Assembly: GCA_023423835.1 (NCBI GenBank)
Contig: JAFAEW010000053.1
Coordinates: 1 to 64,000, forward strand
Source: Bacteroidota bacterium
Lineage (GTDB): Bacteria; Bacteroidota; Bacteroidia; Chitinophagales; Chitinophagaceae
DNA length: 64,000 bases
Direction: 5' to 3'
Both the position numbers and the translations under genes were made by a program. Of this stretch, positions 35,156 to 43,045 are shown one piece after another. Below the pieces are notes generated by a model. That model saw only the letters and a list, made by a program, of their open reading frames with translations. It made no database searches and was not told the DNA's origin. How positions within the stretch are numbered: the first letter of the stretch is position 1; each line of letters opens with the position of its first letter.

Positions 35156-35761
35156 ATGCGGCAATTAGATTTATTCGGATACATTGAGGAGGAAAAAAAG
35201 GATGCGGAACCAAACATTGATTCCGTTGCTTCTCCGGTAAATCTCGTATTTGTTGAACAGGAGGATAAAAAAAGCGTGCCTGTTGAAGAAGTAAAAATCG
35301 ATGAAAAAGCAGAAAATCCGCCGTCGGCGCCGCTGCACCACCAGGCGGAGAAAAAAACCCCGTCAAAAAGAGGAAGAAAATCGTATAAGGAGATTGATGC
35401 TGAAATCGTAAATCTCTCGCTGCCCGATGATGAAGAACTTTTCAGAAAACAGTATTATCCCATCAGTGAGGTGGCAGGATGGTTTTCTGTAAACGCCTCT
35501 CTGATCCGTTTCTGGGAAAATGAGTTCGATATTTTAAAACCACGGAAAACCCGGAAAGGAGACCGGCTGTTCAGACCCGAAGATGTAAAGAATATCCGGC
35601 TGATCTATTATCTCCTGCGGCAAAAAAAATATTCGATCGAAGGCGCAAAAAAGTTTTTAAAAGAAAATAAAAACAGAGCCGACAGTCAGATGCAATTATT
35701 GGAATTATTGACCCGATTCAAGTCGTTTTTATTAGAATGGAAGGCAAATCTCGACACATGA
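35156..35761 (+). CDS. MerR-family transcriptional regulator with AT-hook-like segment
   Basis: 201 residues. Residues 1-70 are low-complexity and acidic, then a basic KRGRKSYKE at 71-79 resembles an AT-hook, then the MerR winged helix (about 100-170: YYPISEVAGWFSVNASLIRFWENEF, RKTRKGDRLFRPEDVKNIRLI). The C-terminal helix lacks Cys or other obvious effector ligands. MerR proteins bind between widely spaced promoter elements and untwist DNA. Its TGA overlaps the ATG of the next gene (ATGA), so a thioredoxin-like exported protein is made with it. Confidence 0.88.
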   Translation: MRQLDLFGYIEEEKKDAEPNIDSVASPVNLVFVEQEDKKSVPVEEVKIDEKAENPPSAPLHHQAEKKTPSKRGRKSYKEIDAEIVNLSLPDDEELFRKQYYPISEVAGWFSVNASLIRFWENEFDILKPRKTRKGDRLFRPEDVKNIRLIYYLLRQKKYSIEGAKKFLKENKNRADSQMQLLELLTRFKSFLLEWKANLDT

Positions 35762-36279
35762 AAACAGTACTATCCTTGTTAATTTCCCTCGCTTTTTGTC
35801 AGCTATTACCTGCGCAATCCTTTTTTGAAACGAGCCGTGCTTCTGATGGTTCAAAGGTGTTAAACGGATTGATCAGCAGAAGCGATATTGAGGACGACAG
35901 CAGCTTTTCCTGGTTTCAGCAGAACTACAAATTGGGAAGGGCAGACCAGTCTGCCGTGGATGCTTTTAAGAAACATCGCAATGATTTTCAGATGGTCATC
36001 TTTGCCGGAAGCTGGTGTGAAGACACCCACAATCTCTTGCCTGTTTTTTACCGGCTTACCGATCTTTCAGATTTTCCGGATAGCAGCATCAGCTTAATTG
36101 GTGTAAAGGAGGATAAAACAACCGCTGATGGTTTAACGGAGGCGTTTGCCATTGAGGAAGTTCCGACATTTATCGTAATGTACAAAGGAAAGGAAGTGGG
36201 ACGAGTGGTAGAGTATGGAAAATATGGAACGATTGATAAAGAATTGGGAGAGATAGTAGCCGGGTTGCCATCAAATTGA
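35758..36279 (+). CDS. Exported thioredoxin-fold protein with a single active-site Cys
   Basis: 173 residues from the ATG at 35758 that overlaps the merR-type stop. Signal peptide MKTVLSLLISLAFCQLLPAQ. The thioredoxin fold is recognisable (FQMVIFAGSWCEDTHNLLPVFYRL with C87; cis-Pro loop EEVPTFIVMYKG; end VGRVVEYG). The usual CxxC is CEDT, so only the first Cys remains. A one-Cys protein cannot act as an ordinary dithiol oxidoreductase; it may form mixed disulfides or act as a chaperone, which is inference. Its 3' end overlaps the convergent MscS gene by nine bases. Confidence 0.82.
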   Translation: MKTVLSLLISLAFCQLLPAQSFFETSRASDGSKVLNGLISRSDIEDDSSFSWFQQNYKLGRADQSAVDAFKKHRNDFQMVIFAGSWCEDTHNLLPVFYRLTDLSDFPDSSISLIGVKEDKTTADGLTEAFAIEEVPTFIVMYKGKEVGRVVEYGKYGTIDKELGEIVAGLPSN

Positions 36280-37344
36280 GTTTGAGTTGGTGGCAATGGG
36301 CGTATCATTCTTTTTTAAAATATCGAGAACCGATAAGATCAATTGCTGATGTTGGCGGTTAAAATCATCCAGCGAAATTTCCATTCCCTTAAAATATTCT
36401 ATCGAAATCAGGTTTCCGCTTTTCCCGGTGGACGACAGCCAGACAGTAAATGAGATCAGCTCTTTTTCCGACAAAATTTTCCGGATGTCATTTAAGGTAT
36501 GAACAATGTTTTCTGTGGGAACATTCACTGCCACTTCAATTTTTATTTCACCTCGTCTTTGCGTTCGAAGGGAAAGATTATCCAGAATAGTATCCACCAT
36601 TTGTTTGTTGGGAACGGTAATATAGGTTTTCTGATCGGTTCTGATGCGGGTGCTTCTGAGGCCAATACGCTCTACCGTGCCCGTAAATGATTGTACTTTC
36701 ACGGTATCGCCGGTAGTAAAGGGTTTATCGAAAAAAATAATAAAGGAAGCGATAAGATTTTCAAGGCTTTCCCTTGTGGCCAGCGCAATGGCAGCACCCA
36801 CAATGCTCAAACCGGTTAATAACTTTGTAACATCATAATCGAACGTTATTTTAAGTATGAGAATTGCACCAAGGATATAGAAAATCACCTTGAAAAAATC
36901 GCGGAAAAAAACAACAAACTGTCCTTCCCGTGCATTTTTATTTATGCTCGCTTTCTCTTCAAAAAGAAGTGCTCCAAATCTTATAAATCCGATACAAAAG
37001 CGGATAAATGCAATAATTAAAACAGTATTGGCGATTCCCTCCAGTAAAGCCTGGAATGAGATTTTGTAAATATTGAACTTGAGGATATCGGGAAAATTGA
37101 GTTTGCTTAGCGATATGATAATTACAAATAAAAAAATGAATGTTTCAAGCGGCTTAACGATGTCCTGGAGGAAGGAAGCGTTATGATGTCGCCTGTCTGA
37201 TTTAATCAGCAGTTTTAGTATTCCCGATCCTACATATTTCGATAAAATTCTTTTTACAAAAAGTGCCAGTAAAATTACGGCAGTCACTTCAAGATAAAGC
37301 GAGAGCGGATTGTTGAAGAATGTTTGTGATAAAAAGTCCTTCAT
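36271..37344 (-). CDS. MscS-family mechanosensitive ion channel
   Basis: 357 residues. About four transmembrane helices, the pore-lining helix in LLTGLSIVGAAIALATRESLENLIASFIIFFDKPFTTGD, and the cytoplasmic MscS beta domain (VQSFTGTVERIGLRSTRIRTDQKTYITVPNKQMVD). The family opens under membrane tension to release solutes on osmotic downshock. It is the last gene of a tight four-gene unit starting at 39350, five bases after the preceding gene. Confidence 0.92.
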   Translation of the reverse strand: MKDFLSQTFFNNPLSLYLEVTAVILLALFVKRILSKYVGSGILKLLIKSDRRHHNASFLQDIVKPLETFIFLFVIIISLSKLNFPDILKFNIYKISFQALLEGIANTVLIIAFIRFCIGFIRFGALLFEEKASINKNAREGQFVVFFRDFFKVIFYILGAILILKITFDYDVTKLLTGLSIVGAAIALATRESLENLIASFIIFFDKPFTTGDTVKVQSFTGTVERIGLRSTRIRTDQKTYITVPNKQMVDTILDNLSLRTQRRGEIKIEVAVNVPTENIVHTLNDIRKILSEKELISFTVWLSSTGKSGNLISIEYFKGMEISLDDFNRQHQQLILSVLDILKKNDTPIATNSNSI

Positions 37345-37349
37345 CGGTT

Positions 37350-38171
37350 TTATTTTGTAAGAGAATAAAGAAACAAACCCGATGGGATTAATACAAATAA
37401 ATTAGAGCGGTCGAGATAGAACTTTAAGATGTGCCCTTCGGTCAATGGCATTGTCATCGAACTTTCGGTGAAGGTTTTGGGGTGTAGAAAGACCAGTTTG
37501 CCATCCTTTTGGCCCACGAGTTCGTTATTGGCTACCTGAACGTTTGTGAGATCTTTGGCGGGCAGTTTTTGTTTCAATGATCCATTATAATCGAAGATCA
37601 GCCAACCATAATTTTGGTCAAACAGGTAAATAAAATTGTTTTGATCAATGATTGTATTTGGATTAAAGGTGAAATTAAACAATAGCCGGAAATCATTGAA
37701 TCGTTGTAATATCCTGCCATTATCATCAATCTTTTTGATGGTGTTATCGATCGGGTCAAATATCCAATAGTTATTGTCGAAACTTTGGCTGAATGCTGTT
37801 ACCTCTGGAATTCCCGCCTTCCGCAGATCGATCCTGTTTCTAAAACTCAAATACCGATCGAGCACGACGATGGTTGCGAAGTCTTTATAGAAAACCGCGA
37901 TTTTCAATGGATTATTTACGTCAAGCGAGGCGATGTCGCCGTATTTTCTTACCTCATTGTACACTGCCAGCGAATCGAAACGGTCATTGATTTTTTTTAT
38001 TTGGTTGCTTTCGGATATGAGATAAATGTTTTGAAAATTGTCAACATAAAAATCGGAGAAACTTCCGGCCAGAGAAGCAACCGGTTTTTGGGTCGCGAGG
38101 TTGCCGGGAGGCTGCGCTTCAACCCACAGAAATCTAAAAGACAGAAGAAACAGTGCGGTTAATTTTCCCAT
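37350..38171 (-). CDS. Exported protein of unknown function, beta-propeller-like
   Basis: 273 residues with a signal peptide (GKLTALFLLSFRFLWVEAQ). The rest is a series of short beta repeats in which Phe/Tyr-Ile strands alternate with Asp/Asn turns (YVDNFQNIYLISESNQIKKIND; NYWIFDPIDNTIKKIDDNG; NNFIYLFDQNYGWLIFDYNG), which look like propeller blades. No named family recognised. It overlaps the LpxH-like gene upstream by 13 bases and ends five bases before mscS, so it is translated with them. Confidence 0.75.
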   Translation of the reverse strand: MGKLTALFLLSFRFLWVEAQPPGNLATQKPVASLAGSFSDFYVDNFQNIYLISESNQIKKINDRFDSLAVYNEVRKYGDIASLDVNNPLKIAVFYKDFATIVVLDRYLSFRNRIDLRKAGIPEVTAFSQSFDNNYWIFDPIDNTIKKIDDNGRILQRFNDFRLLFNFTFNPNTIIDQNNFIYLFDQNYGWLIFDYNGSLKQKLPAKDLTNVQVANNELVGQKDGKLVFLHPKTFTESSMTMPLTEGHILKFYLDRSNLFVLIPSGLFLYSLTK

Positions 38172-38917
38172 TTTTTTAATTCCACTTTTTCACCGTCAAA
38201 AACTGCATAGGTAAAATCCCTGATCCAATCGCCGAGATTAATGTAAGTGCTCGTATGTCCGAGGTTGTATTCCATTGGGAAATGCCTGTGTCCGAAAATA
38301 AAATAATCGAAATGTTCCTTCGCCAGTGTTTGGCGGCAGAATAAGATGAGCCATTCCTTATCTTCTCCCAAAAACTTTTTATCGGCCTGCATGGTTTTGA
38401 CACGGCTTTTCCGGCTGAAGTAATTTGCCAGCCCGATTCCCCAGTCCGGATGCAGAATGCCAAACAGCCACTGGCTTATTTTACTGCGAAAGATTTTTTT
38501 CAGGAACTTATATTTCTTGTCCCCCGGGCCCAATCCATCGCCGTGTCCGAGAAGAAATTTCTTTCCATTCCATTCGTAGCTCTTTGGATGATGATAAACC
38601 GGGATACCGAATTCCTTCTCAAAATATCCGTTCATCCACATATCGTGGTTTCCCACAAAAAACGTTACCGGTATTCCGCTATCTGTAAGCGCTGCAAGCT
38701 TTCCAAACAACCGGGTAAATCCTTTTGGAACAACCGTTTTGTATTCATACCAAAAGTCAAACATATCACCCAATATAAAGATGCCCGCTGCATCTTCTTC
38801 TATTGCATCGAGCAACGCGATTACCTTTTTTTCCCGTTGGAGGCTACCTGCATGGTCGGGAATGCCGAGGTGAAAATCTGAAAGGAAATAAATTTTTTTA
38901 CCAGGCTGTATTTCCAT
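38159..38917 (-). CDS. LpxH-like UDP-2,3-diacylglucosamine diphosphatase
   Basis: 252 residues, calcineurin-like metallophosphatase with every metal motif: LSDFHLG, GDMFDFWYE, VGNHDMWMNG, LLGHGDGLGPGD and FGHRHFPME. The DFWYEYK and HGDG segments are those of the lipid A pathway enzyme LpxH, which cleaves UDP-2,3-diacylglucosamine to lipid X at the inner membrane. In Bacteroidota this gene is the usual LpxH-like candidate; direct proof is lacking here. It starts four bases after the gamma-glutamylcyclotransferase-like gene. Confidence 0.85.
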   Translation of the reverse strand: MEIQPGKKIYFLSDFHLGIPDHAGSLQREKKVIALLDAIEEDAAGIFILGDMFDFWYEYKTVVPKGFTRLFGKLAALTDSGIPVTFFVGNHDMWMNGYFEKEFGIPVYHHPKSYEWNGKKFLLGHGDGLGPGDKKYKFLKKIFRSKISQWLFGILHPDWGIGLANYFSRKSRVKTMQADKKFLGEDKEWLILFCRQTLAKEHFDYFIFGHRHFPMEYNLGHTSTYINLGDWIRDFTYAVFDGEKVELKKWEN

Positions 38918-38921
38918 TCGA

Positions 38922-39350
38922 TTACATCCAGTTTTTCATTTTCAAATAATCTGAAACCCTTCCGCCCGGAAAAACCGGTTTGTCATCCACATTTCCGAGA
39001 TACCAATAAATCCACGCGTCCAGCTCTTTGTCATTGAAGTGCGCTTTACACAATTCTCTTCTATAGAGCGGCGTTTCGCCTTCTTCCACCGTCACGTTCT
39101 CGTATTGATCCAACTGCCCGATAGCATAATTGAATTCATCGGGGTTCTTGATGGTATAGAGTTCACCATACAAATACGAATTCCCGTCGAAAGGTTTTGC
39201 AACGGGATAACTGCCCATATCGAAAAGGCGTCCTCTTACCTTTGCTTCTCCTATCAAGGTGAAATAACGGCTCACATATTCGTAGGCAGCCTGCTGAAAA
39301 CCGCTCATTAACGATCCGTAGACAAATAAACTTTTGATCCTATTCTCCAT
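38922..39350 (-). CDS. Gamma-glutamylcyclotransferase-like protein (GGCT/AIG2 family)
   Basis: 142 residues. The signature VYGSLMSGFQ lies at the N-terminus, with the conserved Gly-rich and acidic segments (GRLFDMGSYPVAKPF, GELYTI, QLDQYENV with the catalytic-type Glu) and the C-terminal DAWIYWYLG. The family splits gamma-glutamyl amines or peptides into 5-oxoproline. It is the first gene of the four-gene minus-strand unit down to mscS. No glutathione pathway gene is beside it. Confidence 0.85.
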   Translation of the reverse strand: MENRIKSLFVYGSLMSGFQQAAYEYVSRYFTLIGEAKVRGRLFDMGSYPVAKPFDGNSYLYGELYTIKNPDEFNYAIGQLDQYENVTVEEGETPLYRRELCKAHFNDKELDAWIYWYLGNVDDKPVFPGGRVSDYLKMKNWM

Positions 39351-39440
39351 AAAAAAGATATTTTAAAATGAAAAAATGGCCGCTGTTTTTCCATTCATTC
39401 ATTGCTTCTAAGATAGAAAATATCCACCGTCATTATCTAT

Positions 39441-39479
39441 AAAAAAGAAGCTGACTCAAAACCGAGACAGCTCTTTTTT
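39441..39479 (-). terminator. Terminator of ftsH
   Basis: Long imperfect stem AAAAAAGAAGCTGACTC / GAGACAGCTCTTTTTT with one bulge and one mismatch, followed on the minus strand by a T-run. It starts 19 bases after the ftsH stop. Confidence 0.75.
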
Positions 39480-39497
39480 ATGCGATCATTTATTTCC

Positions 39498-41576
39498 TCA
39501 ATTTTCTTTTACTTTTAGCGGAGGAACCGGCACATGGCTGTCGTAAGGTGGAACGCCCTGGCTTACGGTGCCATTTTCCTGATGATGTTCTTCTTTTCCG
39601 TTTTCATCCACATCCAGCAATTTCTTTTCTTCAAACGGTCTTTTTCCAATCAGTTCTTCTACGTCACTCTTAAACAATACTTCTTTTTTCAACAACTCTT
39701 TTGCCAGCGTTTCTACTTCATTTTTCTTTTCTGTCAGTAACTCTATCGTACGCTGGTAGGCTTCATCAATCAGTTTTCTTACTTCTTCATCGATGAGTTT
39801 TCCTGTTTCCTCGCTGTAAGGTTTGGTAAAGCTGCTTTCCTGTGAAGGATCGTAATAGCTTACATTTCCCACTTTATCGTTCATTCCATAAACCGTTACC
39901 ATGGAATAAGCCATTCTTGTGATTTGCTGAAGGTCATTTGAAGCTCCGGTAGAAACCTTTCCAAAGAAGATTTGTTCGCTTGCTCTTCCTCCCAAAGTCA
40001 TACAAATCTGATCCATCAGCTGATCGGTATCGTAAAGGTATTGCTCCTTGGGCGTGTATTGCGCATATCCCAATGCGGCGGTACCGCGGGGAACGATGGT
40101 TACTTTCAACAGCGGATAAGCATGTTCCAAAAACCAGCCGCATATTGCGTGTCCTGCTTCGTGGTATGCAATAATTTCTTTTTCTTCCGGAAGAATAATC
40201 TTGTTTTTCTTTTCCAATCCTCCGATCACACGATCGATGGCATCCTGGAAATCGCTCATATCCACGGCATCTTTGCCTTTTCTGGCGGCGATAAGGGCGG
40301 CTTCATTACAAACATTCGCAATATCAGCTCCCGCAAATCCCGGCGTTTGTTCGGCCAGTTTATGAATATCGAGCTTTTGGGAAACCTTTATTGGTTTTAA
40401 GTGTACTTTAAAAATCGCTTCTCTTCCCACTACATCGGGTTTGTCGATCGAAATCTGCCGGTCAAAACGGCCCGGCCTTAATAAAGCCGAATCGAGTACA
40501 TCGGGACGGTTCGTTGCCGCAAGAATGATGATACCTGCATCGCCGGCGAAACCATCCATTTCAACCAATAACTGGTTCAAGGTGTTTTCTCTCTCATCAT
40601 TGCTCATTACTGCATTGCGTCCACGGGCCCGACCAATTGCATCGATCTCGTCGATGAAGATAATACAAGGTGCTTTTTCTCTGGCTGTTTTAAACAGATC
40701 TCTTACACGGCTCGCGCCCACGCCTACGAAAAGTTCTACGAAATCACTTCCGCTCATACTAAAAAACGGAACCTGTGCTTCGCCGGCCACAGCCTTTGCC
40801 AGCAAGGTTTTACCAGTACCGGGAGGACCGACCAATAACGCACCCTTCGGGATCTTACCACCGAGGGAAGTATATTTCTTGGGATTTTTCAGGAAATCCA
40901 CGATTTCCATTACCTCAACTTTTGCTTCATCGAGGCCTGCCACATCGGCAAAGGTGATGTTAACCTTTGTACCCTTATCAAAAAGCTGCGCCTTTGATTT
41001 TCCGATATTAAAGATGCCGCCCGGGCCACCACTGCCACCCTGGCCTCCCATTTTTCTCATGAGAAGCACCCAGAACCCCACAAACAACAACACCGTAAGG
41101 ATGGTTTGCGCAATAGGGCCAAGCCATTCTGCCTCACTGCTCGCCTGTTCGTCCACCTGATTTACTTCCGGATGCTGTTTGTAAAAGTCATTCATATTGG
41201 TATGATAACTTTCCCAGTCGGTAACCTGAAATTCAAACAATGGACCGTTTACAGTCGAAGCATTTGAGATTCCTTTCAGCTTATTTTGATAAAACGGTTT
41301 TGAGAGACTGTCTTTATAAATATAGATCCTTACGAGATCCTTATTTTTAATCAATTCGAGTTTCTGTACGTCGCCCTTAGCCAGCATATCCTGCCTGAAT
41401 TCCTGGAAGCTGGTACGTGTGGCATCAGCAGTTCCGAAATTCATTAATTGATATCCTACCAATACAATGGCTACCAGACCGTAGATCCAGTATATGCTAA
41501 AGCGGGGCGGTTTTTTAGATCCTCTGTCATCCATACGATTTGAAGGATCCTGTTTTATTTTGTCGTCCTGTGCCAT
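39498..41576 (-). CDS. ftsH: ATP-dependent zinc metalloprotease FtsH
   Basis: 692 residues from the ATG at 41576 (MAQDDK); a TTG at 41591 would add five. Two membrane helices (IYWIYGLVAIVLVGYQL and TILTVLLFVGFWVLL) flank a periplasmic domain. The AAA+ domain has Walker A GPPGTGKT, Walker B CIIFIDEIDAIG and the SRH with ATNRPDVLDSALLRPGRFD. The zinc site is HEAGH near residue 425. FtsH degrades misfolded membrane proteins and short-lived regulators. It lies 77 bases after rsfS. Confidence 0.97.
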   Translation of the reverse strand: MAQDDKIKQDPSNRMDDRGSKKPPRFSIYWIYGLVAIVLVGYQLMNFGTADATRTSFQEFRQDMLAKGDVQKLELIKNKDLVRIYIYKDSLSKPFYQNKLKGISNASTVNGPLFEFQVTDWESYHTNMNDFYKQHPEVNQVDEQASSEAEWLGPIAQTILTVLLFVGFWVLLMRKMGGQGGSGGPGGIFNIGKSKAQLFDKGTKVNITFADVAGLDEAKVEVMEIVDFLKNPKKYTSLGGKIPKGALLVGPPGTGKTLLAKAVAGEAQVPFFSMSGSDFVELFVGVGASRVRDLFKTAREKAPCIIFIDEIDAIGRARGRNAVMSNDERENTLNQLLVEMDGFAGDAGIIILAATNRPDVLDSALLRPGRFDRQISIDKPDVVGREAIFKVHLKPIKVSQKLDIHKLAEQTPGFAGADIANVCNEAALIAARKGKDAVDMSDFQDAIDRVIGGLEKKNKIILPEEKEIIAYHEAGHAICGWFLEHAYPLLKVTIVPRGTAALGYAQYTPKEQYLYDTDQLMDQICMTLGGRASEQIFFGKVSTGASNDLQQITRMAYSMVTVYGMNDKVGNVSYYDPSQESSFTKPYSEETGKLIDEEVRKLIDEAYQRTIELLTEKKNEVETLAKELLKKEVLFKSDVEELIGKRPFEEKKLLDVDENGKEEHHQENGTVSQGVPPYDSHVPVPPLKVKEN

Positions 41577-41653
41577 AATTTTATTACTCAAAAAGCGATA
41601 GAAGGTTTACTCAGATCGCCTCATTATTAATTTTAGTTTAATGCAAGTTAAGT

Positions 41654-42061
41654 TTAATCCTCTTTGTGATCTGTTAAAACGGCATCACTCCACAGGTCTT
41701 CCAGGCGGTAAAACTTCCTGATTTCAGGCAGCATTACATGCACCACAATGTTGACATAATCAATCAGCATCCATTGCATTGCACCATGTCCTTCATGTTG
41801 ATAAGGCGATTCACCGCAATTCTTTTTTACCTGTTCTTCTACAAAATCAGCTATCGCTTTCACTTGTGTTGTGCTCGTTGCTTCGCAGATGATAAAAAAA
41901 TCAGCTACCGCTTCCGGAATCTTCCGAAGATCGAGGGATACTATGTTTTCGCCCTTTTTCTCCTGAATGGCTTTTATAATCGTCTTATAGATTTTTGAAT
42001 TTCTGGTGAGCCTGACAATACCCTTCTTTTTACGGTTAGACAACAGAGATAAGGTTTCCAA
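41654..42061 (-). CDS. rsfS: Ribosomal silencing factor RsfS
   Basis: 135 residues. Typical RsfS/Iojap core: KAIQEKKGENIVSLDLRKIPEAVADFFIICEATSTTQVKAIADFVEE, then HEGHGAMQWMLIDYVNIVVHVMLPEIRKFYRLEDLWSDA. It binds ribosomal protein uL14 and keeps the subunits apart under starvation. There is no ATG before the domain; the frame starts with a TTG at 42061, giving METLSLLSNRKKKG, which I keep. It is divergent from birA and probably shares a message with ftsH. Confidence 0.9.
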   Translation of the reverse strand: METLSLLSNRKKKGIVRLTRNSKIYKTIIKAIQEKKGENIVSLDLRKIPEAVADFFIICEATSTTQVKAIADFVEEQVKKNCGESPYQHEGHGAMQWMLIDYVNIVVHVMLPEIRKFYRLEDLWSDAVLTDHKED

Positions 42062-42093
42062 TAATACAAACGTTTTTAATAATTTAAATCTTT

Positions 42094-42101
42094 TAGCTTT
42101 G
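42094..42101 (+). promoter_or_regulatory. Possible -7 element upstream of birA
   Basis: TAGCTTTG (perfect TAnnTTTG), 116 bases before the chosen birA ATG, so it implies an unusually long leader if real. Confidence 0.3.
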
Positions 42102-42217
42102 CTCAGATTTTGAAGTTGTCAAAACCAAAACAAATCAGGCGACTAATAATCCAATATAATTACGCCCGACTTTTAAAAATCCTAATATTGTGCAAAAATA
42201 GTATTTCTTTATTTCCC

Positions 42218-42970
42218 ATGTTTACTGTTCATAAAGAAGGTCTGCCTTTTATAGAAATTTTATGTGTTGACAGTTCCAACAACTATGCCATGGGATGGAT
42301 AAATGAAGGATTGGCAAACCATCAAATGTCGTTCTTCACCTACTACCAATCCGCAGGAAAAGGACAAACAGGAAAGATGTGGCAATCGACGCCTGGAAAA
42401 AATATCCTTTTGACCACAATCCTCGATGCAAACGGTATTGCACTCAGTAGTCAGCCGGTCTTTAATATGGCGGTAGCCTTAGCCATTCAGGAATTTTATC
42501 AATCTTTTGTGACAGAGCCGGTAAAGCTCAAATGGCCAAATGATGTGTATGTAAATGACAAAAAGGCAGCCGGTATACTCATCGAAAATAGAATCAAAGG
42601 CAACCGATGGCAATGGGCGGTCGTGGGAATGGGAATTAATATAAACCAGGATTCCTTTCCGGACACCTCAAATGCCACTTCGCTGAAAATACTTACGGGA
42701 AAGGAATTCGTACCGGTGCAACTTGCCAAACAACTGCTTCCGGCTGTTTTCCGCTATTTCGAACGATTGAAAGCGGGAGAAGAAGAGGAGTTGTTTCAGC
42801 TTTATAACAGCAAACTCTATAAACTCGGATCTGAAATTAAACTCGAAAATGACCAAACAACCATTCACGGCCTTCTTCAGGGGGTGGATAAAAGCGGACG
42901 TTTGATTGTGAATGCAAACGGCGCTGAAAAGCGGATTTCGCACGGTGAGGCGAGATGGATAATTGCCTAA
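42218..42970 (+). CDS. birA: Biotin--[acetyl-CoA-carboxylase] ligase
   Basis: 250 residues from the ATG at 42218 (MFTVHKEGLPF); an in-frame TTG at 42110 would add 36 unrelated hydrophobic residues. The ligase core has QSAGKGQTGKMWQSTPGKN, then LKWPNDVYVNDKKAAGILIEN and VVGMGININ, and the C-terminal SH3-like part (LQGVDKSGRLIVNANGAEKRISHGEARWI). No N-terminal helix-turn-helix, so it is the enzyme-only form: it attaches biotin to the carboxylase carrier protein but does not act as a repressor. Confidence 0.95.
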   Translation: MFTVHKEGLPFIEILCVDSSNNYAMGWINEGLANHQMSFFTYYQSAGKGQTGKMWQSTPGKNILLTTILDANGIALSSQPVFNMAVALAIQEFYQSFVTEPVKLKWPNDVYVNDKKAAGILIENRIKGNRWQWAVVGMGININQDSFPDTSNATSLKILTGKEFVPVQLAKQLLPAVFRYFERLKAGEEEELFQLYNSKLYKLGSEIKLENDQTTIHGLLQGVDKSGRLIVNANGAEKRISHGEARWIIA

Positions 42971-43016
42971 GCCGAAGATTGCTCATTTCACAAGGCCGCA
43001 CTTCAATTTGCTTTCT

Positions 43017-43024
43017 TAGCTTTG
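43017..43024 (+). promoter_or_regulatory. -7 element upstream of the MATE gene
   Basis: TAGCTTTG (perfect TAnnTTTG), 21 bases before the ATG at 43046. Because it overlaps a TTG that opens the frame at 43022, it supports the later ATG. Confidence 0.45.
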
Positions 43025-43045
43025 CTACCTTTTTGGAACTTCATT

